A stretch of DNA of 64,000 nucleotides from Diphasiastrum complanatum (lineage: Eukaryota; Streptophyta; Lycopodiopsida; Lycopodiales; Lycopodiaceae). Below the pieces are notes generated by a model that saw only the letters and a program-made list of their open reading frames with translations, searched no databases and was not told the DNA's origin. The DNA is taken from positions 17,604,759 through 17,668,758 of the forward strand of contig CM055110.1 in assembly GCA_029204225.1 (NCBI GenBank). Direction: 5' to 3'. Both the position numbers and the translations under genes were made by a program. Every line of letters begins with the position of its first letter. Position 1 is the stretch's first letter. Shown here piece by piece: positions 56,601 through 64,000 of this stretch.

Positions 56601-58439
56601 AATGCCACCCTTTTGATACTTTGGTTATTCTGACAGCTATGCATGCGTGCAACATTATCACACTTTTAGACTAGGCTAGCATCTCTCACCTCCAAATCAA
56701 CATGTTGTCACAATTTGTGGCAAACCTTCAATCCCAAGACGCACATCAAATTATTTTAGCGGAGTGTGTGATGCCACCCATTGAAGCAAAGGCTATTTCT
56801 AGAGTGATCACCTATCTTCGAAGGATCAAGGAGTTTGGAGACACGAGCAAATACCCCTTCATAGCAGTGACATCTTCTCAGAGACTTCATGAGGGACATC
56901 AGTACTCACAGGCCATACAAGTACTAGACTCATACGGCATCTCTATATCACATATCCAAGAAGATACACACGCCTACATCATTGCCATGTGACTGATCTT
57001 AAACTTGGAGGATAGACTCATTCGTCTAACTATGGACAAGGCTGAATCTGGGAGGGGAGGAGAGGTTGCATGCTGGCCTCCTGTGGCATGGTCCTAGAGG
57101 CCAGTCTCTTTAAGAACTCCCATTGGTGTACCATCTTGAAGTTGATTCTTGTAAAGTTGAGTGTTACTCTCAATTCATCTTCAGCTAAAGATGTACTTGA
57201 ATGCACATTGCAGCCCGCTCAGCCCACTCAGCACTCGTCACTTTAGAGTCGAGCATCACCTACAGCCTCAGCCTGCTTCATGAGTAATTGTTCTTCCTAG
57301 AAAAGTGCGAATTGACATCAATTCTTCTGAAACCATATGTAGGTTGCTTTGGAAAGAGTCTAGATTTACGTTCACGCCTCCAAATTTTTAAGTAGATCGT
57401 AGGTCAAGTTCTAAATTTTCCAAGGGTATAGTTTCCCACAAGTAACCACCCCGACCCTCAGTTCAAATGGAATGTGAAACAAATAGAAGACCTAGGTAAA
57501 TAAACAAAAAAGGTTTCCCTTCAAAAAAAGAAATTTTGCTAACTGGATGCACACGTGCAGACGACTCTACTTACTTGAGCAGTGCTAGCATTTTTTGGCA
57601 AGTTGCAAACGGTATCGTTTTTTAATTAGCCCACTTTCAATACATCGGCAAAATCTTCAAGCGTAATCATACTGTACAGCGATCACATGCTTTCACTACT
57701 TCGTCAGAAGATTGCTAGGCAAAAGGAGAAAACATTAAAAATAGTAATTCAAGTGTCAAGGAGTATCTCCTAAGATGCGTATCAGCTCATGTTTCTCAAT
57801 ACAAATAAAAGAGGCACAGTTCCGAACAATGGCTGCAATACCCTCACCTCATATGCAATTGCGCGATTGAGGAAAGGCACTGGTGCATTGGGAGCTAAGC
57901 GTATGGCTGTGGTAAGGTCCTGCTCAGCCTCATCGAACTTCCCCAGAGATAGTCTTACACTTCCGCGATTAGACCACTCGCTAGCACTCTCCCCATCCTC
58001 GTCTATCAACTCCGAGAAAAGAATTTCAGCAGTTTCCAAATCCCCAGCTACAGCTGCTCTAAGCGCATCTTGCAACTTCGGATTCTCAACGTCCTTCAGC
58101 TTCACTTTCTTAGAAACGGCTGCACATCCAGGGAAGGCCTGAGCTACAAAGCCACCCAAACCTGCGAGAATTGAAATGCCAACAACAAATCGGCGATGAC
58201 AATTTCCTTCAGCTGAGGTTAATGCCTGTGACACTATTACCAGGCCTTTCCCACTCTGCACCTGCTTCTTAGAATCCCGCAGCTGCTGCAGCGACCCACT
58301 CAAAGGCTGTGCAGCTAACAGATGGAACTTAGCATCAGCGTAGGCCGAGCTTGAATGGAGAAGCTTTCCACAACAAATGCTTTGTCTACCTGTTTGTGCC
58401 ACAAGCAAATGAGGCATTACCTTGGACGCTAGCAAGCAT

Positions 58440-58444
<5 letters not shown>
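29829..58444 (-). CDS. Chloroplast (thylakoid lumen) TPR protein, five exons
   Basis: Coding exons on the minus strand are 58444-57848, 54887-54825, 54698-54555, 30178-30003 and 29904-29829. Each junction has GT/AG, and the joined frame gives 351 residues plus TAA. Residues 1-80 look like a chloroplast transit peptide. A twin arginine (84-85) followed by a hydrophobic stretch (86-100) and AFPGCAA suggests a Tat-type lumen signal. From about 120 the protein is made of TPR-like helical repeats (for example [38 protein letters not shown]). The C-terminus ends in a conserved-looking [10 protein letters not shown]. From family knowledge it resembles plant 'chloroplast lumen common family' TPR proteins; the molecular role is unknown. 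Intron 3 is about 24.4 kb and full of transposons. The start is the first ATG after a (GA)n tract. Confidence 0.85.
30003..30178 (-). CDS. TPR gene exon 4
   Basis: 176 nt, [12 protein letters not shown] to KFQDI plus two bases. Acceptor ATTTGCAG|TTA, donor CCG|GTGAGC. It lies 24.4 kb from exon 3, yet the frame and the TPR pattern continue. Confidence 0.85.
30179..31340. other. Intron sequence, nothing recognised
   Basis: AT-rich sequence next to exon 4 without ORFs or repeats that I can name; probably original intron. Confidence 0.5.
31341..31393. repeat. (GA)n microsatellite
   Basis: About 26 uninterrupted GA units inside the long intron. Confidence 0.97.
31605..31800. repeat. Degenerate short repeats 'tttttacagttcagtayg'
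   Basis: A unit of about 20-25 bp containing 'agttcagta' recurs some six to eight times with drift. No ORF. Confidence 0.5.
31960..32847 (-). pseudogene. hAT-type (DUF659) transposase remnant
   Basis: The frame 32773-32336 has a glycine/arginine-rich start and then [20 protein letters not shown]...[14 protein letters not shown]...LRRAWAQY, the pattern of the DUF659 region of plant hAT transposases. After a non-coding gap, 32107-31960 reads [20 protein letters not shown], matching the GCTI..D.W.D.R block that follows in that family. The zinc finger and the catalytic and dimerisation parts are not seen. A remnant inside the intron; terminal repeats were not located. Confidence 0.75.
32850..33880. 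other. AT-rich intron sequence, no gene
   Basis: Contains runs of 'atttcaaa' and an AT-dinucleotide-rich patch near 33730-33785. Nothing coding seen. Confidence 0.5.
33881..34790 (+). pseudogene. LINE copy 1: ORF1 end fused in frame to endonuclease
   Basis: The frame 33986-34525 contains the C-terminal part of a LINE ORF1 ([30 protein letters not shown]). Without a stop it continues into an endonuclease start ([22 protein letters not shown]...[15 protein letters not shown]). It stops at 34525 and continues in another frame ([14 protein letters not shown]...[11 protein letters not shown]). It matches LINE copy 3 (50.65-54.09 kb) block by block. A gypsy LTR cuts it at 34791. Confidence 0.85.
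34791..36325 (-). mobile_element. Half gypsy element: 3' LTR and pol 3' end
   Basis: The LTR 34791-35143 and purine tract 35144-35157 are followed on the minus strand by the end of a chromovirus polyprotein: integrase from [16 protein letters not shown] through [17 protein letters not shown], to the chromodomain ([22 protein letters not shown]). Frame breaks lie near 36000, 36140 and 35640. It is a close relative of the intact element at 44202-50520. The left part of the element is absent, and the cut end at 36325 is joined to LINE sequence. Confidence 0.9.
36326..37294 (+). pseudogene. LINE copy 1: C-terminal region and 3' UTR
   Basis: The frame 36352-36636 ([23 protein letters not shown]...[16 protein letters not shown]) matches the LINE C-terminus at 42.1-42.7 kb. 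It is followed by an ERICQLC-type zinc finger remnant near 36750. The 3' end reads ...'gccttttggcatggaaaagacattaataaagct', then a pyrimidine tract. The reverse transcriptase part is missing between 34790 and 36326. Confidence 0.82.
37295..37338. repeat. (CT)n tract at LINE copy 1 3' end
   Basis: About 22 CT units directly after the AATAAAG-containing 3' end of LINE copy 1 and directly before the 5' end of LINE copy 2. Confidence 0.95.
37339..38774 (+). pseudogene. LINE copy 2: 5' region and reverse transcriptase fragment
   Basis: It begins 'cgatggtgcagg' after the (CT)n tract. A very C-rich part (37440-37760) leads to a low-complexity ORF1 start (37842-38195, rich in Ser/Ala/Pro). An internal deletion at about 38215 then joins this to reverse transcriptase at [19 protein letters not shown]. 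The RT core follows: [21 protein letters not shown] and the active site [13 protein letters not shown]1 C-terminus, endonuclease and RT N-terminus are missing. A gypsy LTR interrupts the frame at 38775. Confidence 0.85.
38775..42025 (+). mobile_element. Half gypsy element: 5' LTR, gag, protease, RT start
   Basis: LTR 38775-39130 (its end reads CG instead of CA), a primer site TGGTATCAAAGCC at 39132, a leader, and then a frame (39777-42025) holding gag, the CCHC knuckle [14 protein letters not shown], protease [11 protein letters not shown] and reverse transcriptase up to FFSKIDLRS. It is nearly identical to the intact copy. The gag ATG of that copy corresponds to GTG here. The cut end at 42025 is joined to LINE sequence. 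Confidence 0.92.
42026..43344 (+). pseudogene. LINE copy 2: C-terminal region and 3' UTR
   Basis: 42079-42687 encodes the region after reverse transcriptase ([19 protein letters not shown]..., [19 protein letters not shown]) with a C-terminal zinc finger ([21 protein letters not shown]), as in LINE zf-RVT tails. One stop lies near 42343. The non-coding end reads 'gccttttgtcatggaaaagacattaataaagct' and then (CT)n. Confidence 0.85.
43345..43363. repeat. Short (CT)n tail of LINE copy 2
   Basis: 'ctttctctttctctctctct' type tract directly after the AATAAAG end. Confidence 0.85.
43370..43510. repeat. Imperfect tandem duplication, unit about 60 bp
   Basis: 'gggcccat(t)..gatt..atcgatt(t/c)...attgca(a/g)tttgtggagacac' occurs twice in a row, ending near 43465 and 43518. 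Confidence 0.7.
43511..43926. other. Intron sequence, nothing recognised
   Basis: No ORF or repeat recognised; probably intron background. Confidence 0.4.
43927..43987. repeat. (CT)n microsatellite
   Basis: About 30 CT units immediately before a short LINE-tail-like element. Confidence 0.96.
43988..44201 (+). mobile_element. Short element with LINE-like 3' end (5' part)
   Basis: Starts right after (CT)n. It contains two 'ccactcagcggacact' copies and two 'cctggccc(g/a)ggttgtgggc' copies. It is interrupted by the intact gypsy and continues at 50526. The total is about 290 bp without an ORF, so it could be a SINE or a deleted LINE using the same 3' end. Confidence 0.6.
44202..44559 (+). repeat. 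5' LTR of intact gypsy
   Basis: tgttacgag to ctattaca. The word 'tctatatt' near 44487 is TATA-like. The LTR includes the near-palindrome 'ttacgagctcgtaa'. Confidence 0.96.
44561..44573 (+). other. Primer binding site (initiator Met tRNA)
   Basis: TGGTATCAGAGCC one base after the LTR. Confidence 0.93.
44574..45363 (+). other. Untranslated leader of intact gypsy
   Basis: About 790 bp without a long ORF between the primer site and the gag ATG. Confidence 0.8.
45364..50151 (+). CDS. Gypsy Gag-Pol polyprotein with chromodomain
   Basis: A single ORF of 1595 residues. The gag capsid region lies around residues 130-290 and the CCHC knuckle [14 protein letters not shown] around 345. The protease motif [11 protein letters not shown] lies near 434, with DDG where DSG/DTG is usual. 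Reverse transcriptase spans about 630-870 (LCVDYRALN, active site [12 protein letters not shown] near 782). RNase H starts [14 protein letters not shown] near 928. The integrase zinc site runs from HDNPSAGH to CQKC (about 1174-1215), and the catalytic DDE residues are near 1243, 1303 and 1338. A C-terminal chromodomain-like segment ([20 protein letters not shown]) could target integration to marked chromatin. All catalytic motifs appear intact. The ATG at 45364 is the first Met of the frame after the leader. Confidence 0.96.
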   Translation: MTTPQGPDQPQERGFDELETEALAYRKGKEPMEVEEQEQFAEELDELVTKEQFLQLVTEVDELKLALANFKSSVDDSFAELKNLILSSAKGSLPSTSQLSPSPLPSVSGETLRSHPSVFKDLKPPTFNGEEKDRNADILQTFLSKWKNIHALKQTPDHLQAIEASLSLGPMAYKWWLNLQETGQTPRSWKAFEEAFLREFLPENELDRAWEAWERTVMDKSLIQYISQYREAILKIKNMDDYQKIRGFVRGLKDEYKVEVQRNSPTTLEQALRYAQIYDDSVGRKRARQQPLSEQLPQKDFQFKKKFLKRKKEDKFKGEAPQKRPSLIQPLKPDDFEKAKQERLCFVCMGKGHTVRQCPKGPFTKKDKKDKKQVHLVQTVCFPSDSAASEIKVYHEDHEHCCQLTSAMLARPFSFGPHDLVRMHGKVGNQSVRVMVDDGATHNFINHTLVKKLKLPEVPSQHRYIVSLAKGEDKKIWETMVSKLNLGIQGYQDQINFQIMHLDRTDIVLGRDWLYSLGPSLHRNYQENTLSFQYKGREIQLHGEHDVPNSPMVCSSELCQLIGDEDHQVFLCDFQFIPEVSISSSIQQKISKLETLLSKFKDVFPEDLPHGLPPSREVDHVINLVPGTTPVSKPPYRVSRTEDEEITRQLTDYLGKGQIQTSSSPWASPVLLVKKKEGSMRLCVDYRALNKVTIKNKYPMPRADELFDQLDGAKFFSKIDLRSGCHQVRIKSEDVSKTAFRTRHGHYEFKVMPFGLTNAPATFMTLMNSVLRPYLGKFVVVFLDDILVYSKTRKEHLKHLRKVFRLLRKHKLYAKQSKCEFFVEEVAYLGHIISSDGIKMDPNKVKAILSWLRPQNILELQIFLGLAGYYRRFVKEYAQIAVPMTNLLKGKGKEFIWESAQQESFDALKTALATAPVLKVVDPNQSFVVETDASDFAVGAVLTQGGRPVAFESKKLEPAQTRYSAYEKELFSIVHALKTWRHYLYGANFEVLTDHESLRYLCNQPELRGRKARWAELMQEFDMSIRYRRGKFNTVADALSRMPMINELSFTQIRNELLESLRGKCQHDAFFSIIWNSVQNRQLQTPEPVPGAGASSSKNTAASVEDDNESEYTSSDDVEDSEPVLPKQTPVVEGQLTQGFKWKQYSIQDEYLLYRDRVCVPNSEDYRQQVLYECHDNPSAGHPGIQKTYELLRRQFFWPSMKKDVHQYVTSCQKCQVNKAERLKAGGLMHPLEIPAGKWESISMDFIVGLPKTQKGNDAIWVTVDRLTKMAHFIPTKTTVRAPELARLFVDGLFKLYGLPSGIVSDRDIKFTGNFWKAVFHHLHTKLNMSTTDHPQTDGQTERVNQVLEDMLRAYVSKRQTNWEEYLSILEFAYNSTKHSATGYSPFMLMYGFQPRSPTAVGFKQEKVEAARNFLEDLNQMIEHAKRSIRQSQDRARHYADPHRRDVQFSTGEKVYLRVPVDSKTLKSGVCAKLSPRYCGPFTISRRLGEVTYELELPHSSKVFPVFHVSQLRKALTRSDNLVGDSVLVLPLDPQQPPHEPEEILDSRETQTRHTLYREYLVKWNDQPVENATWERGSVLRKIFPDFVLEDQDDS
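50163..50520 (+). repeat. 3' LTR of intact gypsy
   Basis: 358 bp, differs from the 5' LTR at two positions. Confidence 0.96.
50526..50602 (+). mobile_element. Short element with LINE-like 3' end (3' part)
   Basis: Continues 43988-44201. It ends 'gcacccacgggtgcccaaaagacgttaataaagct', parallel to the 3' ends of LINE copies 1 and 2, followed by (CT)n. Confidence 0.65.
50603..50652. repeat. (CT)n tract between short element and LINE copy 3
   Basis: CT units with a few 'cgct' and 'tttc' interruptions; LINE copy 3 begins at its end ('gcgatggctgagcg'). Confidence 0.9.
50921..51673 (+). CDS. LINE ORF1 protein (coiled coil, RNA-binding type)
   Basis: About 250 codons. A predicted coiled coil (about residues 30-105, [20 protein letters not shown]... 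EELERIKQ-like heptads) is followed by [15 protein letters not shown] and [20 protein letters not shown]...[18 protein letters not shown]...[12 protein letters not shown]. These resemble the RRM and C-terminal domains of L1-type ORF1 proteins, which trimerise and coat LINE RNA. It ends at a single TAG (51671-51673); the following endonuclease lies in the same frame. Confidence 0.82.
   Translation: MVLLPPPIILSHSLKKPTLLRKHQYLLSCMEQITLESSYLRMEMGQLKTTIQAIAIEKQTMMARIISLEETLSRKEEPPSTTKIQELEERIKQHKAETKTWASLFKEDTKEGTHTFNSIISATISEEGMRKYKSLNVRVRGIEDTKAPVTKASSFLTDTLSHHHNGMEKAWRTKRDPTTLIIRFTGIEERQAVLRLRARLRGTLVFMDDDLTPMQVSERRKVFSEAKALGKKVIYRDGKARYIDPQKSEA
51674..54093 (+). pseudogene. LINE ORF2: AP endonuclease and reverse transcriptase
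   Basis: The frame is open from the ORF1 stop. Endonuclease motifs: [33 protein letters not shown], and [10 protein letters not shown] followed by LSDHSYLSL. Reverse transcriptase motifs: [76 protein letters not shown] and active site [11 protein letters not shown] (near 53840). No in-frame ATG precedes the endonuclease, so translation would need read-through or reinitiation at the ORF1 stop. It is complete through the reverse transcriptase, but the C-terminus is lost at about 54093; codons after that lie in the microsatellite. Confidence 0.88.
54094..54160. repeat. Compound (CT)n-(GTGC/GT)n microsatellite
   Basis: CT units followed by gtgc/gtgg/gt units at the truncated end of LINE copy 3. 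Confidence 0.92.
54161..54400. repeat. Probable MITE-like segment
   Basis: 'catagatgc...cagattgtgatctgg' at the left and the complement of 'catggatgcagcggattgtgg' at the right (about 54344-54383) form imperfect terminal inverted repeats. No ORF. A/T runs inside. Confidence 0.45.
54555..54698 (-). CDS. TPR gene exon 3
   Basis: 48 codons, [10 protein letters not shown] to ALVLFQ. Acceptor GCAACAG|GAG, donor CAA|GTAAGG, phase 0. It is separated from exon 2 by a 126-bp intron. Confidence 0.87.
54825..54887 (-). CDS. TPR gene exon 2
   Basis: 21 codons ([21 protein letters not shown]). Acceptor TTGCTAG|GCA, donor GAT|GTATGT, phase 0 on both sides. It completes the TPR unit begun in exon 1. Confidence 0.85.
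54890..55362. other. Intron 1 sequence, nothing recognised
   Basis: AT-rich, no ORF or named repeat. Confidence 0.5.
55372..55725. mobile_element. Foldback MITE with 9-bp flanking repeats
   Basis: The two halves are reverse complements almost throughout, for example 'ctatgtagttaaaaactgc' with its complement, 'ataaaccctaaactc' and 'atagttgcagc/gctgcaactat' termini. ATATGGCAT stands on both sides (55363-55371 and 55726-55734), as expected for Mutator-like insertion. No coding capacity. Confidence 0.85.
55920..57000 (+). pseudogene. LINE copy 4, heavily decayed
   Basis: 55980-56115 reads [21 protein letters not shown], matching the endonuclease block [17 protein letters not shown]. 56290-56500 matches the region after YADD ([31 protein letters not shown]). 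56702-56992 ([26 protein letters not shown]...[24 protein letters not shown]) matches the C-terminal region. Many stops and deletions. Located in intron 1 of the TPR gene, antisense to it. Confidence 0.75.
57001..57847. other. Intron 1 sequence, no gene
   Basis: The first part may be the LINE 3' UTR; the rest is intron next to exon 1. No ORF of note. Confidence 0.45.
57848..58444 (-). CDS. TPR gene exon 1
   Basis: 199 codons: transit peptide, twin-arginine-like signal and first TPR units. The donor is GAG|GTGAGG at 57848/57847, phase 0. Confidence 0.88.

Positions 58445-58489
<45 letters not shown>
58445..58489 (-). repeat. (GA)n tract directly upstream of the TPR start codon
   Basis: About 22 GA units on the coding strand end immediately before the ATG at 58444. 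In this frame they would read Glu-Arg repeats, but no ATG precedes them. They are therefore taken as 5' UTR. Confidence 0.9.
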
Positions 58490-58492
<3 letters not shown>

Positions 58493-59199
58493 CAACTGGA
58501 TTACAAAACTATATGAATATTTTTGTTCTATTACAAAGGCCCTTGCCAATTGCGCAAAATCTATGCATGCAAGTGTTTGAATCTCAAAAAATGAAATTCT
58601 ATGACGTTATTCTTTGATAGGGTTTAAGGCAGGTAGCTTAAGGCATTGTTCCACACAAGGATAAGAAGGGCCACAAGAAAGGGCCCTTTTGTTGCACAAT
58701 GTGGAGAGATTTGGTTTCTTGAAAGGAGGGGAATCCAATTTGTCATAACAACTCTTTAAACAAACCTGTGTAGAAAGGTTCTTTCAAAAACTCCCACATG
58801 TTGTACGAATCAAGGTATGTGCTATGTCCATAAACGAAACAAAGTGGCATTCAGGTGAAAACCTTTTGCTCTGAAAAACATCTTCCTTGTTGCAGTTAGA
58901 AAAGAGTGATACTATAAAGGACAAAATCCTCATCAAGGACTTTCGGGAGGAGCCTTGTTCGAGGAGGTGCCTAACGATGAGATTTCAAAAATCCATACAG
59001 TCCACTCGAGGCAAGAGATTATCCTATGTCAAAAGCAATCAAAATTTTTATTCGGTGGACATTTAGCAAGGCCAAGTCTCCATTGCCACATGAAGACTAC
59101 TCATACCCAACTCGACTAATATAGGTGGCAAGAAAATGTAAGCCTTTATGCAAAGACTTACTGGTTTTGTTCGTGAGTGCTCAAATAGAATTAAGCACC
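58490..59199. other. Upstream region of the TPR gene
   Basis: Expected to hold the promoter and 5' UTR of the minus-strand TPR gene. No clear TATA box can be assigned. No ORF of interest. Confidence 0.4.
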
Positions 59200-59202
59200 A
59201 TT

Positions 59203-60545
59203 TTAGATTGGTGGTAAGTCAATTTGCCAAACTCTTTGTTCTACCTCCCATATCACTATACTAGTAATAAAAATATCATATGTATATTGGACCACTAAAC
59301 ATAAGGCCTCATAAAGATAAATCTCTTTAGTCTCTTCAAAAGCCTCATTTGAGGTAAATCTGTTTAATTGCAAACTAATGGATTTTGGAAGGACATAAGA
59401 CCTCAATCAAGGTCTTAGTCTCTTCAAAAACCTCATTTGAGAGAAATTTGTCAATAAAAGTAATGAAATACTTTTCATCTAGAAATGATAGGATTTTCAT
59501 AGGTCCACATATAAGACCTTTTGATGCATGCCTATGACTCGAACTAAAAGGAATCCTAGTCTGCTTTCCAAGGATGCAGCTATGACAGACAGGGAGGTGG
59601 ACTTTGTTGGTTGGATAGTCGAGATCAAGTGCTAGGGATTGTCTGGACATGTTCGATACAGATGCATAATTCAAGTGTCCTAAGCGATGATGCCATAGTA
59701 ATGCTTTATTGACAAAAAATAGGATTTTCAAGGCTAGACTAGTATCAAAATAACAATGTGCCAATCTATATAAGTATCCATGGCTCTTGTCGAGTGCAAC
59801 CAGTGTGCGGAATTGATAAAAGGTGAATGAGATATACGAGCAATACCAAACAGTAATTCATTCAAGATCATACAAACATTAAGAGTGATATGTGCGTAAT
59901 AGCTACAATATCATCTATTGATCCTCTTGATTTCGAGCGCTGTATGACAGACCCACACAGCGCATTGGCGTGAGAGAAGCGGCGTTCTCCCACGAATAAT
60001 GTCTCGCTTACTAGCGGACTTCTTGGATCTCTTTGGATCCCGCTTACAAAATTGTCTCGCTCATAGGCGGACTTCTATGTTGTCTTCAGCAACCAGGTTA
60101 TCAGAATCTTCATCGAACAATTTACAAGAGTTCTTTGTAAAGGTTACTGACATGCCTGTATCGACTATCTTTGCTACAGATAGAAGATCTTTATCAAGAG
60201 TAGGGACATAGAGAACTTCCTCCAGTTTCTTGTCACCCTGATTCGTGTCCAACCATAGTACACCAGCTCCATCAACTACGTGTTTAGAGCTGCCTCAAAG
60301 TATAATGAATCTCGAATGATTCGTCTTCTTGTACTCGATAAAATTTGTTTCGAGAAAACAAAATGTGAGGTGGCTCTCGAATCAAGTACTACTTCTCGAG
60401 TTTTTGAATCTGATGAATAACATTTATCAGCACAAACATATGCGTACCAAGTTTCAAAAGAAAGAGATGGAGAGAGAGAAAAAAGAAATGAGAAACCGAA
60501 TCTACATCTATACAGCCTTTCAGAGTTCTTCCATTTCTTCACTTT
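59203..60545 (-). pseudogene. Degraded copia: protease and GAG-pre-integrase
   Basis: From 60450 downward: REVVLDSRATSHF (protease, with R in place of G in DSG), after frame breaks KLEEVLYVPTLDKDLLSVAKI, then an LTR-like insertion, then LVALDKSHGYLYRL and LLWHHRLGHLNYASVSNMS...CHSCILGKQTR (GAG-pre-integrase). The last part contains a local duplication (about 59325-59365 and 59408-59450). Integrase core, reverse transcriptase and RNase H are absent. Confidence 0.85.
59812..60058 (-). mobile_element. LTR-like insertion in the copia protease region
   Basis: About 245 bp interrupt the copia frame between EVR and TLVAL. The minus strand has a 'ggagaacgccgcttctctc...gccaatgcgctg' block resembling 'gagaaccgtgcttctctcgtgccaacgcactg' near 8945 in the copia 3' LTR. 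A tccgc word is found at both ends, possibly the target duplication. Exact borders uncertain. Confidence 0.5.
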
Positions 60546-60846
60546 GTCTCTCTATCTCCTTCCTCATTTCATCTACTTGGGAAGAATACTGCATCTCTTT
60601 TCTATAGACACTTAGGCCTCTTACTCTCTTTCGTCCCCAACTATTTTCTTCTAAAATCTTCATTATTTCTCGTCAGGGTTTGTTCCAGGCATATTAAAAT
60701 CTTTGTTCTACACAAAAAATAAAAACATAGCTAATCAAATTTACATGCAAAATTATATACATGTTCATCATTACATTTTATAAAATTAAATGCATTTAAA
60801 CCATTAAAAAAATATATGTTATTATATCTCATGTTGGGTGTTACCT
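60546..60846. other. No gene recognised
   Basis: AT-rich spacer between the copia remnant and the transposase remnant. Confidence 0.4.
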
Positions 60847-61983
<1,137 letters not shown>

Positions 61984-62730
61984 TGTTGGAGGGTTTGCGG
62001 ATCCCAAGGCAACCCTAACCCTAGCTAATAAGTGAGAGGGATTTGGCACCCTACGTGCGTAAGTCCAACCCGATGATCACATAGAGATTTGATTAATTAG
62101 AAAGACAATAAAATGACTTTAGGCCTTTTTGCAGGACTTTTAATGTCGTAGGGCCTAAATGTCAAGTTAGTGAATAAAGTTGGGTTTCCCTCCAATTTGG
62201 ATGGTTCCCACTCTTTTTTGAATTTGAATAATTAGGGAGGCAGAAATGGACCAATAGGATTCAGAGGCCAGGGTCCTCCTCTCTATTATAAAAAGGGACC
62301 AACTTGAGTTCCTACACATGTTCATTTCCTTATTTCAATAAAGCAGATTGGTTCTCTTGTGAAATGGATTGATGAATGTCCTTGCTCTCTATCACTTTTC
62401 CTCCATTTCTCATTCTTTCTTTGGATTTTGTTAATTGTTGGATCTGATTGTTATTGGGATTGTATGTTATTATACTTTTATGAGAAAGAAAGGGAGAGAG
62501 AGAAAGAGTAAGCTATCTTATTGTGGATGCGTAGTGTTAGTGGATGTAGTGTTAATGTTTAGGGTTAATGGATGTTAGAGTTAGATGTGAATCCTCCATT
62601 CATGTTGAAATATGACTTATATTATCGCTCTCATGGGAACGAATCTACGTTTGACAACTAACTTCGTCTCTTTGATGCTAGATTGACTAGATCTTGGTTT
62701 GAGGTTAGGCAAGGAAAGAAACCCACTTCA
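61984..62730 (+). repeat. 5' LTR of Athila/Tat-type gypsy element
   Basis: 747 bp, tgttggaggg to cccacttca. TATA-like attataaaaa at about 62285 is followed by an aataaa at about 62337. It inserts directly into the transposase remnant. A related LTR end lies at 10204-10314. Confidence 0.8.
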
Positions 62731-62734
62731 ATTT

Positions 62735-62752
62735 TGGCACCGTTGCCAGGGA
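62735..62752 (+). other. Primer binding site, Athila/Tat type
   Basis: TGGCACCGTTGCCAGGGA, close to TGGCGCCGTTGCCGGGGA, the site typical of plant Athila/Tat elements. Confidence 0.85.
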
Positions 62753-63928
62753 GCTACGCCAATTTTTCAGTTTGCAGCATGTTTGTTGGATGGTTAGCTT
62801 GCATTAAGCATCTTGTCATTGCATGAATAGTGTTAGACCTGCATTTAGGGTTAGTTTGGGAGTGATTTTGCTTGATTTGAGTGGATTTGCTTGTTTGAAA
62901 TCTAATCTGATTGTAAAACAGGAAAGCTATTTAGGTCACCAAAAAACAACAAAAATCAGTCAAATTTGCTAGATTTTGGTCAAAAAGAGACAAAAATCAT
63001 CATCAAAACTGATAACTTTTTGCCCTCTTTCAGGAATCCTTCGCCAAGTTGCAGACACCTTTGGTTTTGATCATAGAACCTTTAGTTTGAAGGGCGAAGA
63101 TTAATTCCCAGCAGATTTTCAGAAACATTAGAAAAACCGTCAAAAAATATCAAAAGTTCACCAAAACCCGAAAAACAACAAAAAAAGAACCTTTGGCTGA
63201 TTCACTATGCATAGGTGTGATTCAGATCTATCTACTGCTAGGTCGACGAAGAATAATACCAAAAATAGAAGGGTTTTCAAAGCATCAGTTGTCAGATTGT
63301 CATATTTTTGCCAAAAAAGTCTCTTTTTTGCAAAATTACCAGTATTACTCTTGATTCTTTGCCAAAACCTTCGCTGAATTTTCAAAAAATTCTATTTATA
63401 GTAAAATACTATTCTTGAGTTCGGCGAAGATTCTTCTTGTCCAGATCATAGAAAATCTTGATTTCTACCCTCTCCAAACTACAAAAACTATATTTTCTTG
63501 TGTCAAAAACCTTCACCGGGTTTACCCTAGTTTTATCTGTGTCAGATCTTGCATCTGAGAGTTTGGCGAAGGTTATTTCCATAGAAATTGCCAGAAAAGT
63601 TGACCAGAGAGTTTTTTTTTTCCGAAATAGTATTGTTGAAACTTCGTCGAACCAATCTTCACCTAGGGAACCTTTTCCAGTTCTATTTTTAGATTCTGAT
63701 TTTCCAGATCAAGTCTCTGTCAAAATTTGGGTGGAATCTGATATAGTCTGATTTAGATTTTGAGAAATTTATCATTTTTTGAGAAGTATCGATTGATCGA
63801 ATTTTGAAATCTTTTTCACAATATAGAATCAGATTCTTGAAAAGTGGAATAGATCTCGCAAATCTGATCTAAAATAGTTTTTGATTGAAAATTTTAGATC
63901 CAATCTCATTGTCTGCTTGATTTGCAAG
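62753..63928 (+). other. Long leader of the gypsy element
   Basis: About 1.2 kb between primer site and first gag ATG, without a credible ORF. It contains repeated 'ggcgaag' and 'gcgaaggt' words similar to those in the 9.5-10 kb region. Confidence 0.6.
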
Positions 63929-64000
63929 ATGGCTGCCCCTGGAGCTGTTCTGGGAGGTGCTCCTCAAGAAGTCAATCCAATTATTGTTAGAAGAGCACCC
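63929..64000 (+). CDS. Start of gypsy gag (cut by window end)
   Basis: 24 codons from ATG (MAAPGAVLGGAPQEVNPIIV...) open to the window end, at the position where an Athila/Tat gag is expected after LTR, primer site and leader. Identification rests on context. Confidence 0.6.
   Translation, partial: MAAPGAVLGGAPQEVNPIIVRRAP

Noticed and set aside
58445-58549. N-terminal extension of the TPR protein (ARAFVIEQK...ERERER)
   Set aside because: The extended frame has no ATG and runs through the GA tract; the ATG at 58444 gives a normal transit-peptide start.

Overview
The window is nuclear DNA of a land plant with a large, transposon-rich genome. Evidence: Ty1/copia and Ty3/gypsy polyproteins with initiator-Met-tRNA primer sites, a chromodomain-bearing gypsy polyprotein, an Athila/Tat-type primer site, hAT and En/Spm-type transposase remains, LINEs, and one spliced gene whose product looks like a chloroplast/thylakoid-lumen TPR protein. 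Long introns filled with transposons fit a fern, lycophyte or gymnosperm better than a compact angiosperm genome; that placement is inference.

Left part (1-29 kb): a nest of copia elements. A degraded minus-strand copia (gag and part of an LTR, 1.2-2.5 kb and 9.34-9.5 kb) is split by a complete but old plus-strand copia (2529-9335, target duplication GATTC), which itself carries an antisense solo LTR (4263-5094, duplication GTGAA). After a 34-bp tandem repeat array and a copia 3' end (10.3-11.5 kb) comes a young complete minus-strand copia (11679-16894, duplication AAGAA) that has no integrase. Next is a rearranged copia (17346-21343) whose integrase block is inverted, followed by LTR and pol pieces of other copias in mixed orientation (21.3-29.06 kb) and a large palindromic foldback element (about 27.0-27.7 kb).

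Middle and right part (29.8-58.5 kb): one minus-strand gene of five coding exons (58444 down to 29829; 351 aa) encodes a TPR protein with a transit peptide and a twin-arginine-like lumen signal. Its third intron is about 24.4 kb. It holds a hAT remnant, three LINE copies joined through (CT)n tracts, two half gypsy elements, and one intact young gypsy chromovirus (44202-50520, duplication GTCCT, uninterrupted 1595-aa polyprotein). The first intron holds another LINE remnant and a MITE with 9-bp flanking repeats.

Right end (59.2-64 kb): a degraded minus-strand copia, an exon-structured En/Spm (Ptta) transposase remnant, a long (CT)n(CA)n tract, and the 5' LTR, primer site, leader and first gag codons of an Athila/Tat-type gypsy element that runs off the window.

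Apart from the TPR gene, I see no cellular protein gene and no RNA gene I can support. The most interesting signals are the expanded intron of the TPR gene, the LINE family with (CT)n tails that lies end to end in (CT)n tracts, its ORF1/ORF2 arrangement in one frame across a single UAG, and the layered inversions and nested insertions.
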